64,000 nucleotides of DNA from the NCBI GenBank assembly GCA_035582835.1, contig JAYKAV010000433.1, positions 517,851 to 581,850 of the forward strand. Direction: 5' to 3'. Of this stretch, positions 27,501-39,185 are shown piece after piece (the stretch's first letter is position 1; every line of letters starts with the position of its first letter). The translations under genes and the position numbers were made by a program. The notes beneath the pieces were generated by a model, which had not been told where the DNA came from, made no database searches, and saw nothing but the letters and a program-made list of their open reading frames with translations. This DNA is from Phoebastria nigripes. Taxonomy: Eukaryota; Chordata; Aves; Procellariiformes; Diomedeidae.

Positions 27501-30500
27501 AGAACTTTCATGTCTTCATGCTATTGTCAGTGGTCAGACTTTCACGTTTGACTCATCTCCAGCAATATAAAACATGCTCTATTTCACTTTTATGAGTTGG
27601 CTGCAAAATAGCTGCTTCTCCCCACTTCTTTCCCCNTCTCCTTTTATTCCCCTTTGCCTCACCATTTCTTTTTAATTTACTGATTGTCTTATGCAGAAAG
27701 GAGCACCGGCAGACTCAGCTAGCGAGTCTTTGAAACAGTTAAAAGAGATAAGAGATGTGTTTGGGTTGGCAAACCACCCTGGCGATGGAGCTGGAGGTGC
27801 TGGGCTGCGCAGAGCTGTGTATTTTGTGTTCAGAGGCCAAATGTCCTGCGTCGATGGGAGTCAGCCAGAGTGCAGCATCGAAAATGAAGTTTCTTCAAAG
27901 CTGCGTGTTCCGAGCTNGGGGATTTAAGCTGGAAGAACAGACGGTCTCTCATCTGGTAGTATCTGCTTCCACAGAGTTTATTTTCTAATAAATGGGGAAA
28001 TCCTTAGTGAGCCGAGATTCCTATGGGAACTTGCAGTTTGACCAGTGTCAGCAGCTTAATGAGTAGTTCTGGTTAATAATTAGTTGAGCGATATCATAAT
28101 ATAAGGTTTCGGTAACTGCTGAGACATCGATCTGAACAGTGCTTCAGAGGTTACATATTGTTTACAGAAGATGAAAATCCCCTTCCCTAACTCATTATTT
28201 TTAATCTATCCTATTACTGCTAGTCAGTCCTCCTGCAACTCGATAGTGCCTCTTGTGACATTCATCCCAAGGCATTTCACAAAATGAACTAGAATAAATA
28301 GCTCCAACAAGCCAAGCTAAACAAGAGAAGAGATAAAAGCAGAAAACCATGTTGGCGCTGCCGAGTGAGGAAGGGAAGTCGGGATCTGTAGACCTCCAGA
28401 GCCTAAAATCTCAGAACTGCAAAGTCTCGCACGTGAAGATCACCGACAGGCTGGTGGCNGTGGACCTGGAGGCACAAGTTGAAAAGGAAGGTTCATGCAA
28501 AGGGCTGAGACCAGCAAAGCTGGGTCGAGTAGAGTCGTCTTCTCCTGGGACTGCAGTGAAAAACCAGTTCAGGCATCTCTTACCATGTTGCTTGGTTTTT
28601 TTTAAAGTTTATTGCTATTTACTGTTTATTTTATGTAACATGTCACCAGGCTGTTAAAAAATATCTGGTATTTATGTTGCTTGACAGCTGCATATTGCAC
28701 CACTTGACATTTATATGGTTGTTGGTGGAGGGATGAGACTGAAGTAGCTTAGTGTCCCATTGGATTTATTGCTGCTTTGACGGGGCTCGTTAGGCTTTCC
28801 CTGGGGAAGGACGGGGTAGNTTAAAGGGAGGTTATGCAGTGTTTTAGCTTCCATTTTAAAAAGGCAGGGTGTTTCCCTGTTTTGTTGCAAAACCTTAAAC
28901 TTGACCTAATTGTATTTAATGCCTGCCCACATATTCGGGAGCCTAAACAATATGGTTATAGGAGCTATATTCTGTCAAGTTCCTATACATTAGACAGGGC
29001 TACAGACTACNTGATTTATCGTATAGGAATATTTTTATCTTGTGATCTTAGAAAATAAGCCTTTTATTGGCTTGTATTTCTAAACCCTAGTCATGTTGTG
29101 GTTAGGGATATTTAGCACCGGCTGATGTTTGTTGTGAAACAAAGGGGAGAAGATCATAAAAACACTTACTTCATCGTCTGCAAGTGACAGATCATGGCAG
29201 TGCAGCTGAGAACTTTTTCAACTGGGGGAAAAGGATTTTACCCAGTTAAGACATTGATCTGGTAATCTTTTCCATTATCATGAAAAATAAGAATTTTAGA
29301 ACTGAACCAGTTTTTGCACAAGAAAATTAACATGTTAAAGGAATGAGATTTAATGACAAAATTGTAAATATTCAGGAGACACAACTTATTTGTATTGTAA
29401 CTTACGCATTGAAGATTTAGTTCAGGCAAGAGCAATGAGGTGTGAACTGTTTTGTGGGTTTTTTCGTGACACTGAAGAAAGTGTACTTGGAGATTCAAAA
29501 GCCTTCTGACAAATTCCTGCACGAACATCTGTTGTGGTTAACCATCACCAGGGATGCTTTGGGATATCGTGTGGCGAGATGAGACAGAGCACCCAGCAAT
29601 ACTGGGATGTGGATGTAGTAAAAGAAATCTCAAGGGAGGTTTACTTGCATCTTTCTTCTTTTCAGCTTTGTTTTTTGCAAGAACGAGACTTGTGTTATTC
29701 ATTTGCCCATCCGTTCCACCTAATATTTTTTGAGCCAAACTCAGAGAAGAGGGGGGAAGTCTCTTCCATTCCCACAGCTCTCATCTAAGCAGGATGGCAG
29801 AGGTCAAAGACCGAATCAGCGTGGCTGAAACTTCAGTTCCATGTTTTATTTATCAGCAGTGCCCTTGCATGCCTCTACGATTTGTTGTTTCTTGGGAAGC
29901 AATGCAGGGAGGGAAGGGGTTTGAACCGCTGTGGTGTGGGGAGGTGAGATGGGAGGGTGCAAGTGCATGGGTAATTAACCTTCCTTAACTTTCACAGCTC
30001 ATGAAGTAACGAATTTTGCTAGGTACTGTGCTTCTCAGGGTCAAAATTTACAATCTCTTACTGGACAAAACTAAATGGCTTTGCGCTTGCAACACTGAAA
30101 GTGTGTTTTGTTTCCCAATTTTGGTGGCTGTGGTGGGCTGCAGGACATAGGTAGGTTTTCACAATATTTTCCCTTGAAGTAGACAACCGCTGTGCTATAG
30201 ATTGGGTGTTGCGTATGGAAGATTGCTGCNCACTGTAGTTAATTAGAGCTTTTCGTAGTTCTGGCTCTTGCTGCAGTAGTGTTTACTCTTCATTGCTCTG
30301 TGTTTTGACACAGTTTCGTTGCTGAGTGAAGAAATTTAGGGTGTAGAAGTGTGCTGCTCCTGTTTCACGTAGAAGGAAGGCTTTCCAGCCATCAGTGCAA
30401 TGAATTTTTGTGTCATGTCAAACCACTCCTATTGATTTGCCAGCATCCTTCAAGCTAATACCTCCTTCTGCACTAAATTTTTACTGCGTATGTCTCTTCC

Positions 30501-33500
30501 CTGTAAAAGATGTACAGTATTCCTTGTTTTCCCCAGTAATTTGTGAAGCTCTAATGCACTTAGATATCTTCCTTCTGAAGATATCAACAGAATATAAATG
30601 TTTATTTAAAACTGACTGTTTGATTTCATGCAAATGTCTCCTCTGTGTAGGTACGCTATTCTTTGTGGGCAGTTATCGGAACATGAGAGTATTCAGAAGC
30701 GTATTCAAACTGGATATGTTTTTAAGGTGAGTAGAAATGACGTGCTGGTTTTTGTGTAAGTATCGAACAATACTTATTTCTATAGTAGTTAAGTTAGGAA
30801 AACTGGCTCCACCTCTTATTAGGGAAGCGATAGGTCTCAGAGATGCTATGAGTGGGTGGTTCGGGCTGAGGAAGGTGATTCCAGTGACGTGTGATGAGGG
30901 TGAGTGGTCTGGCTCTGCACTTCTGCGCACTATAATCTCAGAAAAAAAGAAGAAAAGTCTTGCAAATAAAATGTATGTATATGATGAGACTGAGAACTTG
31001 AAACATGAAATTACCATGTGGTAATAAGATACAGCACCAGCTCTTCTTCAGTAACTGCCTGTGAGCATGCTTGCACCCTCCCATAAATGCAAAGCAGTTA
31101 TTTTTCAAAGAGGATTTAATCTGCCTCAGATTCCTTTATTTGCCTTTCATCCACAGTGGGGATGTTATAGGGTAGGAGGATGCACCTGGGACAGTTACTG
31201 CAGAACAGGCCACGTATAATTATTACCTCGTTAGCTATTGACATGACCAGTAAGTTGGTTATGTCAAAGCTCTGAAAAGGTGGTAGAATAAAATGCATGT
31301 AGTTTTTGCGTGTAGTAATTGTTGTCTCTGAGGCTGATAAAATGCTGGTTTTCTGTGTTCACTGAAACCATTTTAAGAAAATTTGGAATCCCTTTGTAGC
31401 TGTAATTTTATTGATCACTGACACTTAAATTGTGGACTTCTTCCTTTCCTCTTTTCCACATTTGTTCATCTGCTCTTGTGGATATTGTATTTGCTTATAA
31501 CAAAAATATAATGTGTGTTGGTGATGATTTTCCGTAGGAACACATTGATAAAGCAATTCAACTGAAACCAGAGGATCCAAAGTCTTACTATCTTTTGGGC
31601 AGGTGGTGTTACCAGGTAAAATAGTTTATTACTACTTATTACTGTTTTCTTCCTCCTTGGAATTTAATTCCCTGTTTGAATGAAAGATAGGTGGATTCAA
31701 ACCACCAGCCATAAGGACTGAGGACACTCTTTAGTTGCTGAACTCAGATATTGTATCAGAAAGTACAGCTATGGAAATGTCCTAGTTGCTTGAAGAAGTA
31801 GTTTAAAAGTTGCACTTGCATGGGATCTAGAAACTCTTCATTTCAGTCCTGAAACAGTGCCGAGAAAAACACTCCACTGATGAATACTATAAATGCATTG
31901 CATTCAGAAACCTCTTATAATGTAAAAGCTCATGTTCTTGTATGTGTAGCACCTCAATGCTTTTATAAAAGCACTATTGAAACTATTGTCTGCCAGGACA
32001 CAGTGTCATTCAGTGTCTCTCAACTTTCCATCTAAGTTGTTTTCCTAACTGTAATCGAGAAGTCTTAGGCAGTCCATCTCCCCTCTTGTCTGCCTCCTAT
32101 TAAACCTCAAATGTATACCTTCATACTGGTGTTACCACTCGAAGCGCTAGATTTTAAATGGTACAGGTTTTTAATAAGAGTTTATGTAAGTTCACAGCAA
32201 GAGAGGGACTACAGAAACACTGAGTTGGTGATCAGGACGAATGCTGGCTGAGCCCATTTCCAGCACATTGCTCTGTGCTAACGACCAAAGGCCAGAAGAA
32301 GGTAGAGAAAGTTTAGTGGTATTGAAGACACACTGAAGTTTTTAAAAGCGTGAAGAGTGTGGTTTCGTATTGGCAATGTCATTTGCTCTTGCTATTGTAA
32401 TACCTTTGTCCCCCAATCAACAAAAGGCTTTAGAAGTACTTGGTGTACCTCTGTGCAATAGAGTAAAAGCTGCTGGGGTTTTTGCCATTTCATTTATTTA
32501 TTGCCACTATTCTGCTCTTCATTTTTCCCCTGGTTTTTGTCTCTTTCCCAGAGGGAAGCTGTTTGCTAAAAGTGTGATTTCTGAACTACTCTGAATTGGA
32601 GCTCTGAAGGGTTCAGGGCTCCGGACTTAGTTTTTTAGTCACTGCAGGCGACATGGGAGGTGAAATGGCAAAGAATGGATTAGAAAAGCACTAGCTGCAA
32701 AGCAGCTTACTGTTTGCCATGCTTTACTCAGTAAAAACAAACTACCTTCAATGCTTTAAGCACATATGGATGTGATCAAGGACATTTCAGGGCTGGCAAG
32801 AGCTTCTGCACACAGTATATCTGTATAATCTTTTGCATGTGTTTCCTCTGCCCTTGCTACACAAAGTATTGGAGGTATTAGAAGAAGCGTGCCGGCTGCT
32901 TTATATTTCTTGATGGGGAAAAGCTTGGAGTCAAATACCATAAATCAGATTTAGTGCCTATAAAAAGAAATAAGAGTTTGCAGTAACTATCTACTTTTCA
33001 GTTTATACAATTTGAAAGTGCTTTGCTGCTGTCAAAAATGCAGTCACATTGCAGAGATTGTAGCTGAGATAATTTACACTGGTAATTACAGAGGAGTGGT
33101 GAGCTGAAGTAGTGGAAGCTCGTAGCTCTTTATTCTCTTGTGGACTTTCTACTCAGCCTTACTGCTCTTAGAGCTGCTGAAGCTATGAAACAAAAAGAGA
33201 TGTATGTAGAAATACGTTAGTGCTTCTGCTGTTCCACTTTATAAGAATTATACAGTATTAAACAAAGGAGATACTATCAGAAGTTACAGTCCTATGCACC
33301 CCTTCCCCCATTGAAATTTCAGGGTGTTTCTTATTAGAGAGAGAGGAGCTGGGAGCAGGAGAACAAGATTTCATGAAATAATTATAATAGCTACCTATTT
33401 CTCAAAATGTGAATATCTGTTGGTGGGAGGGCTTTAGCCTGCGTCTCTCGAGGGATCTTTGTATGGTGAGAACACGTTCTCGTACAAGATTTAAGCTGGG

Positions 33501-36500
33501 AGACGGGAGGGCTCCATATGTGCATTTGCTCCGATGCATAGGTGGGAACTGCCAGGAACTGGTGTGGTTGCAATAAGGCGGTTTGGGATTTTGGACCTCC
33601 CACACTGTTGCGTGCCTGTAATATTCAGTTGTAGAGACAAATCTTACTTTGAGCGTTATGCATGTGGCAGCTGATGTATGGAACTGCAAAAGCTGACTCG
33701 GGACAAGGAAGAGCAAATCAGGTTTAATTCTGTGGCCGGACTTGGATACTCATCCAGAATCGGCCGACACTACCAGGATCTTTGGCTTTCTCCCAGGTGC
33801 ACAAGCCAGCTACAAGAAGCTGGATAATGCCTTGTCTGTATACTTTTGCGTATGCTGTGTCTCTAGTGGGTTTGACAGTTTCATCTTACTGTCTCTGCAG
33901 GTTTCCCACTTGGGATGGCTTGAAAAAAAGACTGCTTCGGCTTTGTTTGAAGCCCCTCCTACAGCCACTGTACAGGACGCACTGCAAAACTTCTTATGGG
34001 TAATGAAATCTGATAAGCAAGGGAATCGCTAACCTGACAAATGCAATCACAAGTGTGGAATTGGAGTACTTGTATTCTGCTTAACTCACCACTCCCCAAG
34101 CGCTCCATGATACATCTCCGTTGGCTAGAACCTGTGGAAGAAGAGCTGGTGAAAGCAAAAATTTTGGAGCCTCTGTTATAGAATAGCCAGACAGAAGAAC
34201 GTGATTTTGAAGACGTCAGAACTAGACCCAAAGTGTTCAGAATTTTAAGGGTTTTGGTTTTCCTTTTAAAAGCTGCATAGTGGAGTGATTCATTGCTTGA
34301 TACTAAATGCATATGGTCTGTACTCTTTCAGGGTCTGTAAGATCTGTTTGAGGTCATCCCTGGGAATGCTTGCATAGATACATTCTGTCGTTGTAATTTC
34401 TCTCAGAATATTTTATTAAAAGGCTATCTGATTAGGTCAAACTTCTCTATTTCAAACTTTTGAAGACAACTACTTTAAGGTTTCAGGGGCACATTGCTTA
34501 TGCATTTCTAGAAAGAAATTCTTAGGAGTACTTCCTACGTTGTAAGAATCCTACCCTCTGAATGGCTTTTTTTTGTCCCCCTGTTGATGAAAATGAATTT
34601 AAGACATGGCCTGAGTCGCATTTTTGAGCATACAGCTCTTGTTGCAGGAGTCTGCACAAGATGAATGAGTTAGACTGTCTTTGGCTGTGCCTGTGAGAAC
34701 TACTCCTATGCACCTCTGATGAAGTGTTACAGAAGCAAATTGCCCTACCACTTTATAACTCATAGGTTGGGCCAGCAGTTCTGCAAAGTGTCAGGGAATA
34801 TCATACTTANTTCAATTTCTTATAATTTTGCCAAAATGTAGTTGTTTGAGAGGGAAGTTTGTGATAGGTATCTGCCCTAGGCAGCACACTTTTCAGCCAA
34901 AGTGGTTAAATCATTTCAGAGATAAGTTTGAGGCAAAGCGTTTTGTTTCTTTTCATTAGAGAGAAAAATAGCTTGTCACTTTTATTGATAAGTTAGAGCG
35001 GCGCTGTGGTTTGAAAGAGGAACTTGCATTTTTCTGAGGTTTAGCTGTGGTCAAATACGGAGACAATTTTAAAAGGACACAAAAACATCCCTCTGGAAGC
35101 TGACTATCCCCTGAACAAGTGCACTTCCCATATGCTCAGCAGAGTCCATTTCAGCTTTCAGCCACAGCTGGCTTGCTTCAGGGGAATGGAAATCTTCTGG
35201 CAAATTGCAGCTCTGGGTTAGTCACAAGCTGAACTAGGTCTAAGGCCAGACAGCAGAATTAAGAGGAGGAACATTGTCTGTGTTGTGCTCTCAGTGCTTC
35301 CTCTGAGGTCTGGGCTCAGGCATCTTGGTAGAGCACATTGGGGAGTTTGAATGCAGATGGGATATGGGTCAAGCCGAGGGTTCGTAATAGGAACATACTG
35401 GAACAAAGTTGCTTGGAGAGTGATGACTATAACTGAGATGAATGGAAGAAGGCAGAGGGACGTGGGTAAGTAGGAAACTGGGAATTAGTAGCTGGGAAGG
35501 AGAAGATAAAAACTGGGGGAAGATTGCTGAGGTTTGGCACCAGCATATTTGGGAGGAGCCCAAGTCGATGAGACTGAATGGGCAAGGAGGTTAAAAATAG
35601 TGCACGCACATGTGCAGGAGGAGGTCGTCAAGCTGGTTCTGAGTTTCCCTTAGCTTCCGAGTGCTTGACTTCACCACCTCGCTGTTCTTCCGTGACACTT
35701 GTATTAGGTGAGGGTATGAATGTTGTTCCTTGAGTCACAGGCACTTTATGAGAACCTGAGGACTTTACCAGCCCAGCCAGGCAAGCCTATGAAAAATTCT
35801 TACGCTGATCTATGTATTTACAAAAGTAGGGTTTAGTCATCTTTTTTTTTTTTTTTTTTTTTTAAAAGAGATGCAATAAGCCTGATACAGGCATTAGCTG
35901 TGTCCTTTGCGTATCCTAATGTCTGCTTTTCTCTGTCTGTCCTCCCCTCCCCTCCGTTCTTTGTAGGTTGAGGAACTGAGCCCAGGATTTTCCAAAGCAG
36001 GAAGAGTATACATTGCCAAGGTAACCAGTCACTTGTTGCTTTCTTTAGTTCAGTCATATGCTTCTAGGATAAGAAATATTTGTATTAAAAAATTATATTT
36101 GGCTGTAAAGTGCTAAGCATGTGTAAATTACTCCATGCAGAAGCAAGATTTTATAAAATGATAAAATTTCTAAAAAAGGCCAAATTGTCTAGTGCAGAGG
36201 CATTAAAATGCAGGGAGGATTTTGCCTTTGAGTCATCCAGTGGAGCATCCTTCTTGGTTTTTAACAGATCAAATTCTATATAAAGTGGCACTGGTAACTT
36301 GTAAGCCACAGGCTGGAGGTTTAATCCCACCACCACCATGGATTTCTGTGGTGTATACAGAAAGACAGTCATGGGGAAAAGTAAAGGATAAAGTATGTCT
36401 CTATTTTACCAATACAGATGGGAGTCTTGAGCGATGATTAAATACACCACGAGTGCCTGGAGCTGGAGCTCCGAAGAGCTTCTTGTTTGCGTTGAGGGAA

Positions 36501-39119
36501 TAATTGGTTTTGAACTCTTAAATGTTAAAATTGCTGCTTAATTCCTACAACCTCCAGTTGGAGTCTAGAAATATTTAAAGCCCAATAGCTTTAGAAATAT
36601 TAGCCAGAGTGGGCGTAGCAAAGAGTAGCTGTAGTCATTCTCTGTGAAATTCCTGAATTCCCAATGTCCCAAAGAATGTGAATTTTATCAGGGTGGCGTG
36701 CAAGTCATAGGATCTGCTTGGTCTGGAGTACGTTATTACTGGAACCTAGGTGCAGAATTTATTTCACAATAAGCATCTCATTAAAGTAAAATGAAGGTGA
36801 TAGCAGAGGAGCAAAACCCAGCAAGGGGTGTANTAGCCTTCACACCAGCTGGATTTTGTCTTTGATATATTGCAGCTCACTGTGTGTATTTAGTCATGAG
36901 TCTATTAGGTAAAATCAGGTACGTATTCGTAAATCAGCTAGCCTTTTGTTTCTGGCTGCTTGTGTACCGCGATGAATGCTCTTAATTGCTTCTCTCTCTG
37001 CTTGTAAGTATAGCCAGCATTCATGGAAATTCAAAATCACCCCTAAATGTCTTGTATAGAGTAAAGAATGGAAGANTTGGAACTTATTTCCAGTGAGGCT
37101 GCAGCAGCGAATCCTTGCAAGTCTTAACCTGAATAGATTTTCAGAGTTGATGTAAAAATTTGGGTTTCATTGTGTGTAATCTACATGAGCTGATACGTTT
37201 TTATTGGGCTAATAGTTCACCACATGTCTGGCAGATGTGATTGAGCTTCAGAAATACTCTGCAAACACAAATTAGCATAGAGGTTAATAGGACTACTTGT
37301 GTCTGTCCGATTTTGGTTTTGGTTTTTTTTTTTTCCCCTAATCCCAGGCTCTGTCACTTTGGATCACATCCTTAATCACAAAATTTTAGAAGTGCAATTG
37401 GTATCTAATTATTTTGAAGGAGATAGTGCTCTGATGGGTCAAACTTCAAAGAAGTGTTTTATAGTCCTCTTCTAATATTTTTGACTGAGATGCAGGGACA
37501 CAGGGTTTTTAAAGGCGTCNAGGAATTACTCCGTCTATTTTGAATTCACCAGATGCAGAAATTTGACAGCACTCACAGCAGAACAGATAGTTCTCTTTCA
37601 GAACTATCCCACGACGCAGGAAAATCACCAAAATACACACATGCACATACCGTGCAGTGACATTTCAGAGTCTGAAGTAATAGCCCTGCAGAAGTTTAAT
37701 TGNTGTCCTTATCCTAACTGAATGTTGGCTTTTTATGGCAATTACAACAATGATTAACTGCATTGCTGATGGTTGGGTTTTTTTAGCAACCACTTCCTTT
37801 TACCGTGCTTATTTTGTAGTCCCCAAATGCCTCCCTGACTCTCTAGACACCGAAAAGCTTCCTATTACATAGAGGGATGACTGTTTCTCTGCTGTTGGAG
37901 AGGAGTTCATGATGAAGAATATTTCTCACCTATTGTGAGACCTGAGAGACCTGTAAATATCAGATGTTACAGTGCTTGCAGTTGAACCTCATTTTTAACA
38001 GCCTAGGGAATGTAAGCTTCGTAAGATGATGTGCTCTCAGTATAGAGGTTTTACGATGAAAGCGGTGTTGAGGAATAGTGGCTAAGTGGAAATAAAAATA
38101 GAGCTTTGAAAATGGTGAAAATCAACAGGGACACCTTAAAATCTCCAACCAAAAAACCAATCTCCTTGCCCAAAACAAACAAACAAACAAACAAAACCCA
38201 AAAAAGGCAATCTAGTATTCCATAAACTGATGGTGATTGTAATGCTTTGTGGATGAAGGATACTGCAGGAAATGTCAGAAGCCTGAAACTATACAGTGCA
38301 AATGGTTAAGAGGTAGAAATAACTCTTTTTATCAGTTGCCAGGGTTCATAATTGCTCAGTTACATCTGCTGCCTATTTTTTCCCGTTTAACTCTTCTCAC
38401 ATTGTCATTTTTTCTTCACAGTGTTACAGGGACCTGGGGAACAACTCTGCAGCTGTTCTCTGGATGAATCTTGCTTCAGAGCTGCCAGTTAATACAAAAG
38501 AGGTAGCAGTCTCAGTAAGCACACATTGATGATGAGCAGAGATAAAATGCTTAGAGATAAAATTGTTTTCTAAATGATGTTCCAGCTTGTAAGCCCAGGT
38601 TTTAAAGTATTTTGTTCCTTAGCGTGGACTCTTTTCTTCTCTTGGGACCCGTTATCCGAATACCTAAAGCAATTCAGCAAAATAATGAAAAATATTAAGA
38701 AGTTGAGAGTATGTCTGATATGGGCTTAGAAGCCCAGCACAGCACCATGCAAATACCGTGTTACTTCCAGGGACGTGACAAGGTTACAGACACATTTGAA
38801 TGCCCTGCACGTATTCAGCACTGCAGCTCATAAACTGGAATAACTGCAGAACTGCTGAGCAACTGCAGCACACTTCCCATTTTTGGGGAAGGTTTATTTG
38901 TTTGGGCACTGTCATGCCTGGCCAGCTCAATTCAGATGGGGCCACTTAAGGTGAGTGGTTGTCCTAGGGCTGGAGTGCTGTGTTACCTCTTCTAATTACC
39001 TGTGTAGCTTTGGAGGAGCAGCCAACGTTTAACTCTCTTGGGGCCAAGTTAGCTCCTAAGCTCCCCCAGGCTGGAGCTGATTGTGCTGAGCCACTCAGAA
39101 GTTTGTGTGTGCTGCCCAG

Positions 39120-39185
<66 letters not shown>

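Larger units (their letters stand above)
11018..30650 (+). other. RMDN3: RMDN3 intron 6 (19.6 kb)
   Basis: By far the largest intron, splitting the TPR domain. It is AT-rich and contains decayed CR1 copies at about 17575-18240 (-), 20640-20890 (+) and 24030-25070 (+). Many short open frames occur on both strands, none with recognisable homology, so I see no nested gene. The rest is unrecognised sequence with small A/T runs and about ten single Ns. Confidence 0.85.
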
